DNA of 64,000 bases from Paraburkholderia sp. Ac-20340 (GCF_017104965.1 NZ_JAAGPR010000016.1:1-64000); one strand, 5' to 3'. Shown: positions 27,869-37,488, counted from the first letter of the stretch. Program-made: numbers and translations. The notes: a model not told the origin generated them from the letters alone.

Positions 27869-28144
27869 GAACTGCTCCCGTTCTTGAGGGTGTTCGTGGA
27901 TGCCGTGATTCGTCCCGCATCGGCGCCTGCATCGTTCGATGCCGACACGCGCGCCTGCCGTATTTAAGCCCGTGGCCCTCTTTTACGCAAGCCGGACACC
28001 GCCCGCGCACCGCACGCCCCGCTCGTGTACCGTGCGCTGTGGACGCCGCTCGCGGGGACGGCGTCATGGTCCGCACACGGCGCACGCCCAGATGTAGCCC
28101 CTGGCGCGGCTCGGGCTCGACCTTCGCCGCATTGCGAGGCCTTG

Positions 28145-29347
28145 ATGAATGTCGATGTCTACGGAACGCTGGTGGCCGCGTCGCTCGTCCTGCTGCTCGG
28201 CAACCGGCTCGTGGCCGCCTTGCCCTTGCTGCGCAAATGGACGATTCCCGAACCGGTGGCGGGCGGCCTTGTCGCCGCACTCGTGCTGTTCGGTTTGCAT
28301 TCGTTCGCGCATCTCGACGTGAGTTTCGACGCTTCGCTGCAAACGCCGCTGATGCTGGCGTTCTTCGCGACCATCGGCCTGAACGCGAATCTCGCGAGCC
28401 TCAAGGCGGGCGGCCCGATGCTCGCGCGCTTCCTGGTCATCGTGGTGGGACTGCTGGTGTTGCAGAACACGCTAGGCATTGCGCTCGCCTACGCGCTGGG
28501 CGTCGATCCGCTGTTCGGACTGCTGGGCGGATCGGTTTCGCTGTCGGGCGGACATGGCACGGGCGCGGCGTGGGGCAAGGTCTTCACCGAACATCACGGC
28601 CTGCAATCCGCGACGGAAGCCGCGATTGCGTGCGCAACCTTCGGCCTGGTGATGGGCGGCATTCTTGGCGGCCCGGTGGCGCAGCGTCTGCTCAAGCGGC
28701 TCGGGCGCGATGAAGGCATCTCGACCGACAACCCTGCACGCGACGCCCAGGCCTTCGAAGAACCCCAAGCCGAACAACCGACCACCGCCGCCGCTTTCAT
28801 TGAAACGCTCACGCTGATCGCCATCAGTCTCGCGCTGGGCAACCTCATCGCGCAGTGGCTCACGGGCACGCCCGCCGAATTGCCCGCGTTCGTCTGCGTG
28901 CTGTTCGTGGCCGTGCTGCTCGCCAACGGTCTCGCGCTGCTCGGGCGTCCGGTTGCCGGACATGCCGTGGCGCTGATCGGCAATGTCAGCCTCGCGCTCT
29001 TTCTGGCGATGGCGCTCATGACGCTGCGCCTGTGGGATCTCGCCGCGCTCGCGCTGCCGGTGTTCTCCATCCTCGTCGCGCAGACCGTGCTGATGGTGCT
29101 CTACGCGATGTTCGTGACCTTCCACGTGATGGGCGCGAATTACGACGCCGTGGTGCTCGCGGCCGGCCATTGCGGTTTCGGCCTGGGCGCGACGCCCACC
29201 GCCATCGCCAATATGCAGGCCGTCACGGCGCGCTTCGGCCATTCGCATCTGGCGTTTCTGGTCGTGCCGATGGTGGCGGCATTCTTCATCGATATCGCCA
29301 ACGCCATCGTCATCAAGCTGTTTCTGGCGCTGCCTTTCTTCCACTAA
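28145..29347 (+). CDS. gltS: Sodium/glutamate symporter GltS
   Basis: Sodium-dependent glutamate uptake across the inner membrane. 400 residues, the E. coli GltS length. About ten or more membrane segments; the two inverted repeats each carry the glycine-rich re-entrant loop: SVSLSGGHGTGAAWG in the first half and AAGHCGFGLGATPTAIANM in the second. The upstream open frame to 28025 is not conserved, and the ATG at 28145 fits the family N-terminus. No terminator was recognised directly after it. Confidence 0.92.
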   Translation: MNVDVYGTLVAASLVLLLGNRLVAALPLLRKWTIPEPVAGGLVAALVLFGLHSFAHLDVSFDASLQTPLMLAFFATIGLNANLASLKAGGPMLARFLVIVVGLLVLQNTLGIALAYALGVDPLFGLLGGSVSLSGGHGTGAAWGKVFTEHHGLQSATEAAIACATFGLVMGGILGGPVAQRLLKRLGRDEGISTDNPARDAQAFEEPQAEQPTTAAAFIETLTLIAISLALGNLIAQWLTGTPAELPAFVCVLFVAVLLANGLALLGRPVAGHAVALIGNVSLALFLAMALMTLRLWDLAALALPVFSILVAQTVLMVLYAMFVTFHVMGANYDAVVLAAGHCGFGLGATPTAIANMQAVTARFGHSHLAFLVVPMVAAFFIDIANAIVIKLFLALPFFH

Positions 29348-29505
29348 GCGCCTCATTAACCATAAGTCTTTCTGGATGATGCAGAGGAGAAACTTTAACT
29401 GTCGTTAATCGACCGCGCCCCCTATGCTCGAATCATCGTCCGTCGGCGCAGCACGTGCGCGCTCAATCGATGGACACGCGGTTTTCAACGTCATTGGGGA
29501 ATCAC

Positions 29506-30483
29506 ATGAAGATCTGCATCTTCGGAGCGGGCGCGATAGGCGGGATGATGGGCGTGCAGCTCGCACGCGCAGGCGCGGACGTGAGCTTTGTGGCACGCGG
29601 ACCGCATCTGGCCGCCATGCGCGAGCACGGCGCGCGTCTCTTGATGGACGGCGAGGAGTACGTCGCAAAGGTTCGTTGCACGAATGATCCGCGCGAACTG
29701 GGCGTGCAGGATATCGTGATCGTCACGCTCAAGGCGCATTCGGTGGCGGGCGTGATCGATTCGATGCAGCCGCTGCTCGGCAAACATACGGCCATCGTCA
29801 CCGGCACCAACGGCATTCCTTATTGGTACTTTCACCGGCATGGCGGCAAGTTCGAAGGCACGCGGCTCGAAAGCATCGATCCCGACGGTTCGCAGTGGAC
29901 GCGTCTCGGGCCCGACCGCGCGATTGGCTGCGTGCTCTATCCCGCTGCGGAAATCGACGCGCCGGGCGTGATCCGTCATGTGTACGGCAAGAAGTTTCCG
30001 ATCGGCGAACCGTCGGGCGAACGCACGCCGCGCATCGTCCAGCTTCATGAAGCGATGACGGCGGCCGGTTTCGAAGCGCCGATCCGCGACAATATCCGCG
30101 ATGAAATCTGGCTGAAATTGTGGGGCAATCTCTGCTTCAACCCGATCAGCGCGCTCACGCACGCAACGCTCGACGTGATTACGCAGGACCCCGCCACGCG
30201 CGCGGTGGCACGCACGATGATGCTGGAAGCGCAACGTATTGCCGAGCGCTTTGGCGTGCATTTTCGCGTGGATATCGAACGGCGTATCGACGGTGCGGGC
30301 GCGGTGGGCGCGCACAAGACGTCGATGCTGGTCGATCTGGAGCAGCGTCGGCCGATGGAAATCGATCCGCTGCTGACGGTAGTGCAGGAAATGGGCATGC
30401 TGGTGGGCGAAGCGACGCCTGCCATCGATACGGTGCTTGCGTTGGTCAAGCAGCGCGAGCAGATGGCGAAGCTCGCTGCTTGA
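29506..30483 (+). CDS. Ketopantoate reductase (PanE/ApbA) family oxidoreductase
   Basis: NADPH-dependent reductase of the 2-dehydropantoate 2-reductase family, 325 residues. NADP motif ICIFGAGAIGGMMG at the N-terminus, VTLKAHSV, a TGTNGIPYW segment and the catalytic Lys/Asn/Ser region DEIWLKLWGNLCFNPISALT. GGGGA lies upstream of the ATG at 29506. Burkholderiaceae carry several paralogues, and without pan genes nearby its role in pantothenate synthesis is not certain. A strong terminator follows. Confidence 0.85.
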   Translation: MKICIFGAGAIGGMMGVQLARAGADVSFVARGPHLAAMREHGARLLMDGEEYVAKVRCTNDPRELGVQDIVIVTLKAHSVAGVIDSMQPLLGKHTAIVTGTNGIPYWYFHRHGGKFEGTRLESIDPDGSQWTRLGPDRAIGCVLYPAAEIDAPGVIRHVYGKKFPIGEPSGERTPRIVQLHEAMTAAGFEAPIRDNIRDEIWLKLWGNLCFNPISALTHATLDVITQDPATRAVARTMMLEAQRIAERFGVHFRVDIERRIDGAGAVGAHKTSMLVDLEQRRPMEIDPLLTVVQEMGMLVGEATPAIDTVLALVKQREQMAKLAA

Positions 30484-30505
30484 ATGCGGGAGTCGGGAAT
30501 GTGAG

Positions 30506-30534
30506 AAGGCCGCGCGAAAGCGCGGCCTTTTTTA
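30506..30534 (+). terminator. Rho-independent terminator after the ketopantoate reductase family gene
   Basis: AAGGCCGCGC, a GAAA tetraloop, GCGCGGCCTT and then a run of T residues. It may also serve the convergent LysR gene. Confidence 0.92.
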
Positions 30535-30547
30535 TTGCGCGATTGCT

Positions 30548-31534
30548 TTATGGCGCGATGGAATCGGCGGTCTGCGGTTCCTGCGTGTCAATCGCGCATG
30601 CCGCTGCCTCGACTTCCTGAACGCGCCCCGCCGCGACAAACTCGGTCCACGCCGCCTGCGCGCACGGACGCAACGAGCGATGACGCCGCCGCACGAGCAT
30701 CGTGCTGATCTGCACAACGGGATGCAGCACGCGCGTCACGAGCGAAGCGGCAGGCGCGGGCCAATGGCGGGCATCGGCGTCGGTACAAACCGGCAGAATG
30801 CCGATACCCATGCCGAGCTGCGTCATGCGCGCGATACCGCTTGAATGTGCGAGTTCCTGTACGGCACGATCGGGCGCGCGCAAACCTTCGAGCGCACGCA
30901 TCACCGCGCTGTGGCAGCCCGAATCGCGATTGAGCGTAACGAGCGCTTCATGCGCGATTGCGGCCCAAGGTAGCGAAGCATGCTGCGCAAGAGAATGTTG
31001 CGCGGGCAACAATGCGCACAAGGGCGTCGCCGCGAGCGGCTGCACGTCGAATTGACCGCTCGACAGGCGCAGCGACGGCACCGCTTGCGAAATCACGCCG
31101 AAATCCACTTCGCCCTGCTCGACGGCCTGCAAGACCGCGTCTTGCGGCAAGTCCTGCAAGTGCAAGGTGACGGCAGGCAACGCGCGGGCGCAATGCGCAA
31201 GCGCACCCGGCACCCAGCCCGACGAAAGCGCCGGATTGCTCGCCACCGTGACAATGCCGCGATGCGCCTGATGCGCATCGCGGCCCTCGTTCAACGCCAT
31301 GTCGATTTCGTCGAGCAGATGCGCAATGCGCCGCTCGAAGCCGCTGCCTGCAAGCGTCAGTTCGACCTGACGCGTGGTGCGATCGAAGAGTTTCAGGTCG
31401 ACGGCTTCTTCGAGATCGCGCACGCAGCGGCTGACCGCAGACTGCGTAAGACCGAATTCGCGCGCCGCGCGCGTGAAGCTGCGCGAGCGCGCGACGGCGA
31501 CGAACACCTTGAGTTGCTGGAGCGAGACGTTCAT
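30548..31534 (-). CDS. LysR-type transcriptional regulator, downstream of oxlT
   Basis: 328 residues from the ATG at 31534. HTH: VSLQQLKVFVAVARSRSFTR and AAREFGLTQSAVSRCVRDLE. The C-terminal effector-binding domain is complete (GMGIGILPVC near the end). It starts 9 bases after the oxlT stop on the same strand, so it is probably co-transcribed with the transporter, a feed-back arrangement. A TTG two codons upstream is possible. The tail of about 20 residues after the domain is Ala/Glu-rich. Confidence 0.88.
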   Translation of the reverse strand: MNVSLQQLKVFVAVARSRSFTRAAREFGLTQSAVSRCVRDLEEAVDLKLFDRTTRQVELTLAGSGFERRIAHLLDEIDMALNEGRDAHQAHRGIVTVASNPALSSGWVPGALAHCARALPAVTLHLQDLPQDAVLQAVEQGEVDFGVISQAVPSLRLSSGQFDVQPLAATPLCALLPAQHSLAQHASLPWAAIAHEALVTLNRDSGCHSAVMRALEGLRAPDRAVQELAHSSGIARMTQLGMGIGILPVCTDADARHWPAPAASLVTRVLHPVVQISTMLVRRRHRSLRPCAQAAWTEFVAAGRVQEVEAAACAIDTQEPQTADSIAP

Positions 31535-31543
31535 CGCCAAACG

Positions 31544-32869
31544 TCATTCGCCACTTTGGTTCGGCCAGTGCTGAAGCGTGCCGGTGTGCGTGGACAGCGT
31601 CGCGGCCGGTTCGCCGTTCTGCTCGATCAGGCGCTGGCGCATCGGTGCGAGGATGAACTTGGCGCTCACGCCGGCCGCAATCGTGATGATCGCCGCGACG
31701 ATGAACACCGCGCTCCAGCCGCCCGTCGCCGACAACACCGAAGCCACCGGCACCAGCAGCGCAGCCGTGCCCTTCGCGGTGTAAAGCGTGCCTGCGTTGG
31801 CGGCGGCGAACTTGCTGCCGAAGGTATCGGCGCAGATTGCCGGGAAGATCGAGAAGATCTCGCCCCAGAACAGGAAGATCAGCGCCGCGAACGTCATGAA
31901 CGCATAGGGATTCGTGCCGTATTGCATCATGCCGAGCAGCGCCAGCCCTTCGCCCACGAAGATGATGAACATGGTGTTTTCACGGCCGATCTTGTCGGAG
32001 ATGAAGCCGCACAACGGACGCGTGAAGCCATTGCAGATGTTATCGATCGACAGCGTGAGCGTGAGCAGCGGCAACGTGGCGCCGAACACCGTCATCGGAA
32101 TGCGTGCGAGCCCCCAGTCTTTCGCGATCGGCCCGATCTGCGCCGTGGCCATCAGGCCGCCCGCCGCGACCGCTACGAACGAGACGTAGATGATCCAGAA
32201 CACGGGCTGGCGCACCATCTGTCCGGGCGTGTAATCGACCCGCGAGACCATACGGCGAGCCGCAGCGGCGGCGCGCGGCACCGGCTTCACGAGCAGGAAG
32301 GCCAGCACGAGAATCGCCGCGCCCTGCAGGATGCCGAAGAAAAGAAACGTGTGCTCATAGCCCGAGCGCGTGATCATGTTGGCGATGGGGATCACCGTGA
32401 CCGCTGCGCCCGCCCCGAAGCCCGCCGCCGTGAGACCCGCTGCGAGACCGCGGCGGTCGGGGAACAGCTTGAGCGCGTTGCCCACGCAGGTGCCGTACAC
32501 GCCGCCCGCGCCAATGCCCGCAATCACGGACGCGGCGTAAAGCATCGGCAACGTGGTCGCATAGGAATTGAGCACCCAGGCGAGACCCGCGCACAGCGCA
32601 CCAACCGCCACGACCGGGCGCGGACCGAACTTGTCGACGAGCCAGCCTTCGACCGGCACGAGCCAGGTCTCGGTCAGGATGAAAATGGAGAACGCCAGTT
32701 GAATCGATGCTTCGCCCCAATGATGGCGCGCATTCATCGGCGCAACGAACAAGGTCCACGCGTACTGCAGATTGGCAACGAGTGCCATGCATAGCATGCC
32801 GACTACCAGTTGACACCAGCGGTTCGTCCAGAACGGACCGCCTTCGCTCCTCTGACCGATTGCATTCAT
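31544..32869 (-). CDS. oxlT: Oxalate/formate MFS antiporter OxlT-like
   Basis: Inner-membrane exchanger of oxalate for formate. 441 residues from the ATG at 32869, with GGAG upstream; an ATG at 32929 would add 20 polar residues without a ribosome binding site. Twelve hydrophobic segments. Characteristic stretches are QYAWTLFVAPMNARHHW, LTETWLVPVEGWLVDKFGPR and ADTFGSKFAAANAGTLYTAKG, typical of the OxlT subfamily. The frc gene 3 kb away supports an oxalate role. It is divergent from a second LysR gene at 33253, and candidate operator repeats lie between them. Confidence 0.88.
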   Translation of the reverse strand: MNAIGQRSEGGPFWTNRWCQLVVGMLCMALVANLQYAWTLFVAPMNARHHWGEASIQLAFSIFILTETWLVPVEGWLVDKFGPRPVVAVGALCAGLAWVLNSYATTLPMLYAASVIAGIGAGGVYGTCVGNALKLFPDRRGLAAGLTAAGFGAGAAVTVIPIANMITRSGYEHTFLFFGILQGAAILVLAFLLVKPVPRAAAAARRMVSRVDYTPGQMVRQPVFWIIYVSFVAVAAGGLMATAQIGPIAKDWGLARIPMTVFGATLPLLTLTLSIDNICNGFTRPLCGFISDKIGRENTMFIIFVGEGLALLGMMQYGTNPYAFMTFAALIFLFWGEIFSIFPAICADTFGSKFAAANAGTLYTAKGTAALLVPVASVLSATGGWSAVFIVAAIITIAAGVSAKFILAPMRQRLIEQNGEPAATLSTHTGTLQHWPNQSGE

Positions 32870-33252
32870 CTCGCTTGTCTCCGCTATCCATTCATGGGGG
32901 CCGGTGCTTTTGCCGGCCTGCATAGTCATCTACTTATGGTTCTCTATTTCTCTACCTTCGACTTTCTGTTTCCATTCGATTAGTCACACGAAAAATCGAA
33001 TTAAAAATCCTGAAGCTGCTTTAATTCGACGCTTTCGTTTGACTACCTGAATGCGGCTCCGGCCTGCCTTTTCGTGTCGTTCGATTCGGGTTTTCCCGCC
33101 TTAAACACAGTGTTTTTCGCTGATTTAGGCGTTAACCCGCACGCAAAAGACGATGCATTCGGACTCCTTTCAACTCATGCTAGGGTGATTACTCAATTAG
33201 TCACAATTAAAGTTTGTTATTATGAGGATTCACCATCCTTTATGGATCGGCT
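32870..33252. promoter_or_regulatory. Divergent oxlT/LysR promoter region with inverted and direct repeats
   Basis: 383 A+T-rich bases. TCGAATTAAA (32996-33005) and TTTAATTCGA (33020-33029) form a perfect 10-base inverted repeat spaced by 14 bases. ATTAGTCACA occurs twice in the same orientation, at 32979-32988 (110 bases before oxlT) and 33196-33205 (48 bases before the LysR gene). These are candidate LysR-binding sites; which protein binds is inference. Confidence 0.55.
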
Positions 33253-34197
33253 ATGACCATGCGGAACGCCACGCTGCGCCAGTTGAAGGTCTTCGAGACC
33301 GTGGCGCGCCACCTCAGTTTTTCGCGTGCCGCGGAAGAGTTGCACCTCACCCAGCCAGCCGTTTCCACGCAGGTCAGGCAGCTCGAAGAGCACGCCGGCC
33401 TGCCGCTCTTCGAGCAACTGGGCAAGAAGATCTATCTCACGCCCGCCGGCACGGAAATGCTTCATTACAGCCGCGCGATCATGCAGCAGTTCCACGAAGT
33501 CGACGAAGCCATGAGCCAGCTAAAAGGCGTCTCTGGCGGCAAGCTCAACGTGGCGGTGATCAGTGCAGGCGACTACTTCTTTCCGCGCCTGCTGGCCGAA
33601 TTCACGCGGCGCTACAAGGGCGTTGAGCTCAATCTCTCGGTGCATAACCGCGAGCAGTTACTGCATCAACTCTCCACGAACCAGACCGATCTGGCGATCA
33701 TGGTGCGGCCTCCGCACGCCACGGACGCCATCAACGAAACGTTTGCGCCGCATCCTTATGTGATCGTCGCCGCGCCCACGCATCCGCTTGCCAACAAGCG
33801 CAACATCAAGATCAGCACGCTCGCCAACGAGGCGTTCATCGTGCGCGAGCGCGGCTCGGACACGTGGAATTCGATGGAGGAAGGCTTCGCGGGCAAGCTC
33901 ACGAACCTGAAGATCGCGATGGAGATTCACAGCACCGAAACGATCAAGCAGGCCGTGATCGCGGGCATGGGGATCGCGTTTTTATCGGCGCATACGATCA
34001 GCCTCGAACTCCAGGTCGGGCACCTCGCCGTGCTCGACGTCGAGGGCTTTCCCGTCATGCTCAACTGGTACGTCGTGCACCGGAAAAACAAGCGTCTGCC
34101 GCCGGTTGCGCTCGCGTTCAAACGCTTCCTCATGGAGGAAGGCGCGCAACTGATCGAAAACATTACACGAGTCTCACAGGCCTCACTTCATAAGTAA
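33253..34197 (+). CDS. LysR-type transcriptional regulator (CbbR-like), divergent from oxlT
   Basis: 314 residues. HTH: ATLRQLKVFETVARHLSFSR and AAEELHLTQPAVSTQVRQLE, then the effector domain with GGKLNVAVISAGDYFFP and AVIAGMGIAFLSAHT. The sequence resembles the CbbR/CysB-like branch in its linker region. Two ATGs (33253 and 33259) compete for the start. By position it is the likely regulator of oxlT, with the repeats in the shared intergenic region as candidate sites. Its 3' end nearly meets that of the convergent membrane-protein gene. Confidence 0.9.
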   Translation: MTMRNATLRQLKVFETVARHLSFSRAAEELHLTQPAVSTQVRQLEEHAGLPLFEQLGKKIYLTPAGTEMLHYSRAIMQQFHEVDEAMSQLKGVSGGKLNVAVISAGDYFFPRLLAEFTRRYKGVELNLSVHNREQLLHQLSTNQTDLAIMVRPPHATDAINETFAPHPYVIVAAPTHPLANKRNIKISTLANEAFIVRERGSDTWNSMEEGFAGKLTNLKIAMEIHSTETIKQAVIAGMGIAFLSAHTISLELQVGHLAVLDVEGFPVMLNWYVVHRKNKRLPPVALAFKRFLMEEGAQLIENITRVSQASLHK

Positions 34198-34222
34198 GGA
34201 CCTATGGTTACGGGCGTAACAG

Positions 34223-35218
34223 TTACGCCTGATGAATGATTTTCGTGACGCGCCGCGATTTCGAGGTCTGGCGACTGCGATTGCGCCTTCGGCGTGGGGA
34301 ATCGCGCGAGGCGTGATGCGTGTCGCGCGGCGTTTCGCCAGGCGGCTCATAGAGGGAAAGCCAGGTATCGAACGCTGCGGGTTCGTAGGCGGCCGTGCCG
34401 CATGCCGTGACCAGCCAGCTATCGGGCACGGTGACGAGGCTCACTGGAGCGGGTCGTTTCGATACGTCCTGCGTGCTGCGCGCAGGACGCGTTCGCGGCA
34501 TGCGCCGCGCGCCGCCCATCAGACGCACGCCTAACGCGGCGGCCAGCACGCAGGCCGCGCCGAGTGCCGAGAGCGCAAATTCCATCGACGATCGCGACGT
34601 TCCGATATGAACCGTTGCGAAGCCATCGCCCAACGCGGCAATCAGCGCGAGCGCCGTGAGATGCAGCGCGGATTCGCCACGGCTCAAGGGCTTGTGCTTG
34701 CGCGCGATGGTTCGCGGCTCGCGCGCGAGCATGAATGTGGCTGCGCCCAAGGCCACTGCGCCCCATATCGCCGTCATATAGAGCGCGACGCGCATGCTGA
34801 CCGTGTGCTGCTGTATGAAAACCATGCAGATCACACTCGATACAGTGGCCGTGACGCCGAATACACACCCCATCGCTGCCACCACGCGCACGCGCCGCGT
34901 GAGATCGAGACGCGTGCCCATCCATAAGCCAGACAACGCGCCCAATTCCGCCGCCGCTACCGCCAGCGCGCTTTGGGTGAACAAGGCCGCCAGCACGCCT
35001 GGCGTGATCGTCAATAGCAGTGCAAAGGAAATGGCCAGCCACAGATGGCGCGAGCGCTCGGTTTCGCTCGTGCGCGTGCAACATGGCCGTGCGCGAACCG
35101 GCTCGCGTCGAATCCAGCCCGACGCGAGCGGTGCGAATTGTGCAAATGCACAGACGAACCACGCGAATAGCATGGCGCCGCCCAGGCACAACGCGTCGCC
35201 AGCCAGTTGCTGCGGCAT
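34223..35218 (-). CDS. Unknown multi-pass membrane protein at the end of the frc operon
   Basis: 331 residues, start supported by GAGGAG seven bases upstream of the ATG. About seven hydrophobic segments lie between residues 10 and 235, followed by a polar tail of about 95 residues ending in a very basic stretch (RRRRNRSRQTSKSRR). I do not recognise the family. It starts 46 bases after the FAA-hydrolase gene on the same strand, so it is probably the third gene of the frc operon. A transport or sensory role is possible but not shown. Codon use resembles its neighbours. Confidence 0.62.
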   Translation of the reverse strand: MPQQLAGDALCLGGAMLFAWFVCAFAQFAPLASGWIRREPVRARPCCTRTSETERSRHLWLAISFALLLTITPGVLAALFTQSALAVAAAELGALSGLWMGTRLDLTRRVRVVAAMGCVFGVTATVSSVICMVFIQQHTVSMRVALYMTAIWGAVALGAATFMLAREPRTIARKHKPLSRGESALHLTALALIAALGDGFATVHIGTSRSSMEFALSALGAACVLAAALGVRLMGGARRMPRTRPARSTQDVSKRPAPVSLVTVPDSWLVTACGTAAYEPAAFDTWLSLYEPPGETPRDTHHASRDSPRRRRNRSRQTSKSRRVTKIIHQA

Positions 35219-35264
35219 CTCTTCTCCTCAGGTATCGCGCGTCAGGCTGCCCGGTGAACAGCGC

Positions 35265-36077
35265 TTAAACCACTCGCTCGTCTTCGCTCTGCGTTTGCCG
35301 CTCCGCGACCGGCGCGTTCAGTGCGTTCGCCAGCGTGCCGATGCCCTCGATCGTGACTTCCACCGTTGCGCCTTCGCCGATCGAACCCACGCCAAGCGAG
35401 GTCCCGCACGCGATCACATCGCCGGGCTCCAGCGTGAGATCCTGCGAAATCAGGCTGACCTGCTGCGCGGGCGTAAACACCATATCGTCGAGCGGATAAT
35501 TCTGTCGCTCCACACCATCGAGCAAGGTCACGACACGCGCACTGCGCCAGTCGAAGCCCGAAACGATCGCCGGTCCCAGACAGCAGAACGTATCGAATCC
35601 CTTCGCGCGGCACCATTGCGGGAAGTGCGGATTCTCCGCCAGCAAGCCCGCCGCCGTCACATCGTTCACGACCGTGTAGCCGAAGATCGCGGCCTGCGCT
35701 TCTTCGAGACTTGCATTGCGGCAACGCTTGCCGATCACAATGGCCAACTCGCCTTCGAAAACGATTTTTCCCGCATAGTGGGCAGGCCTGCGAATCGCCG
35801 CGCCCGAACCGATCACCGATTCCGCGGGCTTGATCAGAAAAAGCGGATGCTCGGGCACCGGCTTTTCGAGCTTGAGTGCAAGCGCGTGAAAGTTATTCCA
35901 GAGCGCGACGACCTTGCCCGGCGCGCAAGGCGCAAGCGGCGTGAGCGCACGCATCGACAGCACGGCGCCCGTGGGCACCGGCTGATCGATGCCTTCGTAT
36001 TCATGCAGATAACCGTTTTCGACGCGACCGAACACGATACTGCCGTCGTTCGCCATCAAGCGCATCCATGTGTCCAT
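35265..36077 (-). CDS. Fumarylacetoacetate hydrolase (FAH) family protein
   Basis: FAH-superfamily metal-dependent hydrolase, decarboxylase or hydratase, 270 residues from the ATG at 36077 with GGAG six bases upstream; the frame extends to 36125 without conservation. Metal-binding motif VFEGELAIVIGKRCRN (Glu-x-Glu), then GYTVVNDVTA, and LEPGDVIACGTSLGVG near the end. The reaction cannot be told from sequence. It sits 48 bases after frc, so it may act on a CoA-derived or oxalate-related acid. An N-terminal domain of about 60 residues precedes the catalytic fold. Confidence 0.85.
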   Translation of the reverse strand: MDTWMRLMANDGSIVFGRVENGYLHEYEGIDQPVPTGAVLSMRALTPLAPCAPGKVVALWNNFHALALKLEKPVPEHPLFLIKPAESVIGSGAAIRRPAHYAGKIVFEGELAIVIGKRCRNASLEEAQAAIFGYTVVNDVTAAGLLAENPHFPQWCRAKGFDTFCCLGPAIVSGFDWRSARVVTLLDGVERQNYPLDDMVFTPAQQVSLISQDLTLEPGDVIACGTSLGVGSIGEGATVEVTIEGIGTLANALNAPVAERQTQSEDERVV

Positions 36078-36125
36078 GCTCTGCTCCGTCGGTTCATCGA
36101 TGTTATGAATTGGTTGCGCGCGCAA

Positions 36126-37373
36126 TCAGATGGCGCCCGCGGCACGCAGCGAGCGAATCTCCGTTTCGCTATAGCCGAACTGCGTCAGCACCTCGTCGGT
36201 ATGCTCGCCGAGCATCGGCGAACGCGTGACTTCGGTGGGACTGTCCGAGAGCTTGATGGGATTGCCGACGGTGAGATATTTGCCGCGCACCGGATGATCG
36301 ACTTCGACGATCGTGCCGCTCGCGCGCAGCGATTCGTCATTGGCGATTTCCTTCATCGAAAGAATCGGGCCGCACGGAATGTCGTGCCGATTGAGCACGG
36401 CCATCGCTTCGAACTTGGTGCGATGCATGGTCCAGTGCTCGATCTCGGCGAAAATATCCTTCAAGTGCGGCAGGCGCGCGCTGGGCGTCGCGTAACGCGG
36501 ATCGTCGATCCATTCCTCGCGGCCGATCAGCTTGCAGATGCGGTCCCACACAGGCGCCTGCGCGATGAAATATATATAGGCGTTCGGGTCGCTCTCCCAA
36601 CCTTTGCACTTGAGAATCCAGCCCGGCTGACCGCCGCCCGAGGCATTGCCTGCACGCGGCACGGCCTCGCCGAAAGCCGCATTCGGGAATTGCGGATACT
36701 CCTTCATGACGCCGGTGCGCTCCAGCCGCTGCTGGTCGCGCAGCTTTACGCGGCAAAGATTGAGCACGCCGTCCTGCATGGCCGCCAGCACCTTCTGGCC
36801 GCGTCCCGTATGCGTCCGCTGATAAAGCGCGGTGACGATGCCCAGCGCCAGATGCAGACCCGTACCGCTATCGCCGATCTGTGCGCCCGAGACCACCGGC
36901 GGACCATCGTCGAAACCCGTGGTGGAGGCCGCGCCGCCCACGCATTGCGCGACGTTCTCGTAGACCTTGCAGTCCTCGTACGGCCCCGGGCCGAAGCCCT
37001 TCACCGAAGCCACGATCATGCGCGGATTGAGCGACTGGATATGCTCCCAGCTAAAGCCCATGCGTTCGAGCGCGCCGGGCGCGAAGTTTTCGACCAGCAC
37101 ATCGCAATCGCGAATCAGCCGTTCGAGCACACGCTTGCCCTGCGGATTCTTCGTATCGAGCGTCAGCGAGCGCTTGTTGCCGTTGAGCATCGTGAAGTAC
37201 AGGCTGTCCGCATCGGGCAGATCGCGCAGTTGCTCGCGCGTGATATCGCCCGCGCCCGCACGTTCTACCTTGATGACGTCAGCGCCAAACCAGGCGAGAA
37301 GCTGCGTGCAGGTCGGGCCCGACTGCACATGCGTGAAGTCGAGAATACGCACACCATCCAGTGCCTTGCCCAT
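36126..37373 (-). CDS. frc: Formyl-CoA:oxalate CoA-transferase
   Basis: Class III CoA-transferase that moves CoA from formyl-CoA to oxalate. 415 residues, against 416 for the E. coli enzyme, with near-identical motifs: LDFTHVQSGPTCTQLLAWFG, CRVKLRDQQRLERTG, the Gly-rich loop NASGGGQPGW and WILKCKGWESDPNAYIYF. The catalytic Asp lies in AQIGDSGTG. AGGAGAC precedes the ATG at 37373. It is the first gene of a probable operon with the FAH-family and membrane-protein genes. The usual partner oxc (oxalyl-CoA decarboxylase) is not in this window. A 14-base palindrome lies upstream at 37489. Confidence 0.93.
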   Translation of the reverse strand: MGKALDGVRILDFTHVQSGPTCTQLLAWFGADVIKVERAGAGDITREQLRDLPDADSLYFTMLNGNKRSLTLDTKNPQGKRVLERLIRDCDVLVENFAPGALERMGFSWEHIQSLNPRMIVASVKGFGPGPYEDCKVYENVAQCVGGAASTTGFDDGPPVVSGAQIGDSGTGLHLALGIVTALYQRTHTGRGQKVLAAMQDGVLNLCRVKLRDQQRLERTGVMKEYPQFPNAAFGEAVPRAGNASGGGQPGWILKCKGWESDPNAYIYFIAQAPVWDRICKLIGREEWIDDPRYATPSARLPHLKDIFAEIEHWTMHRTKFEAMAVLNRHDIPCGPILSMKEIANDESLRASGTIVEVDHPVRGKYLTVGNPIKLSDSPTEVTRSPMLGEHTDEVLTQFGYSETEIRSLRAAGAI

Positions 37374-37488
37374 GTCAGGTCTCCTTGATTTAGTCGTGGC
37401 CGGGCGAGATAACGAAAAAACGAAATCGTGGAATCAGGAATCGGTTCTGCGGGAGCGCTGCGTCGCTGCGTCCGTTTTCAATACGGTA

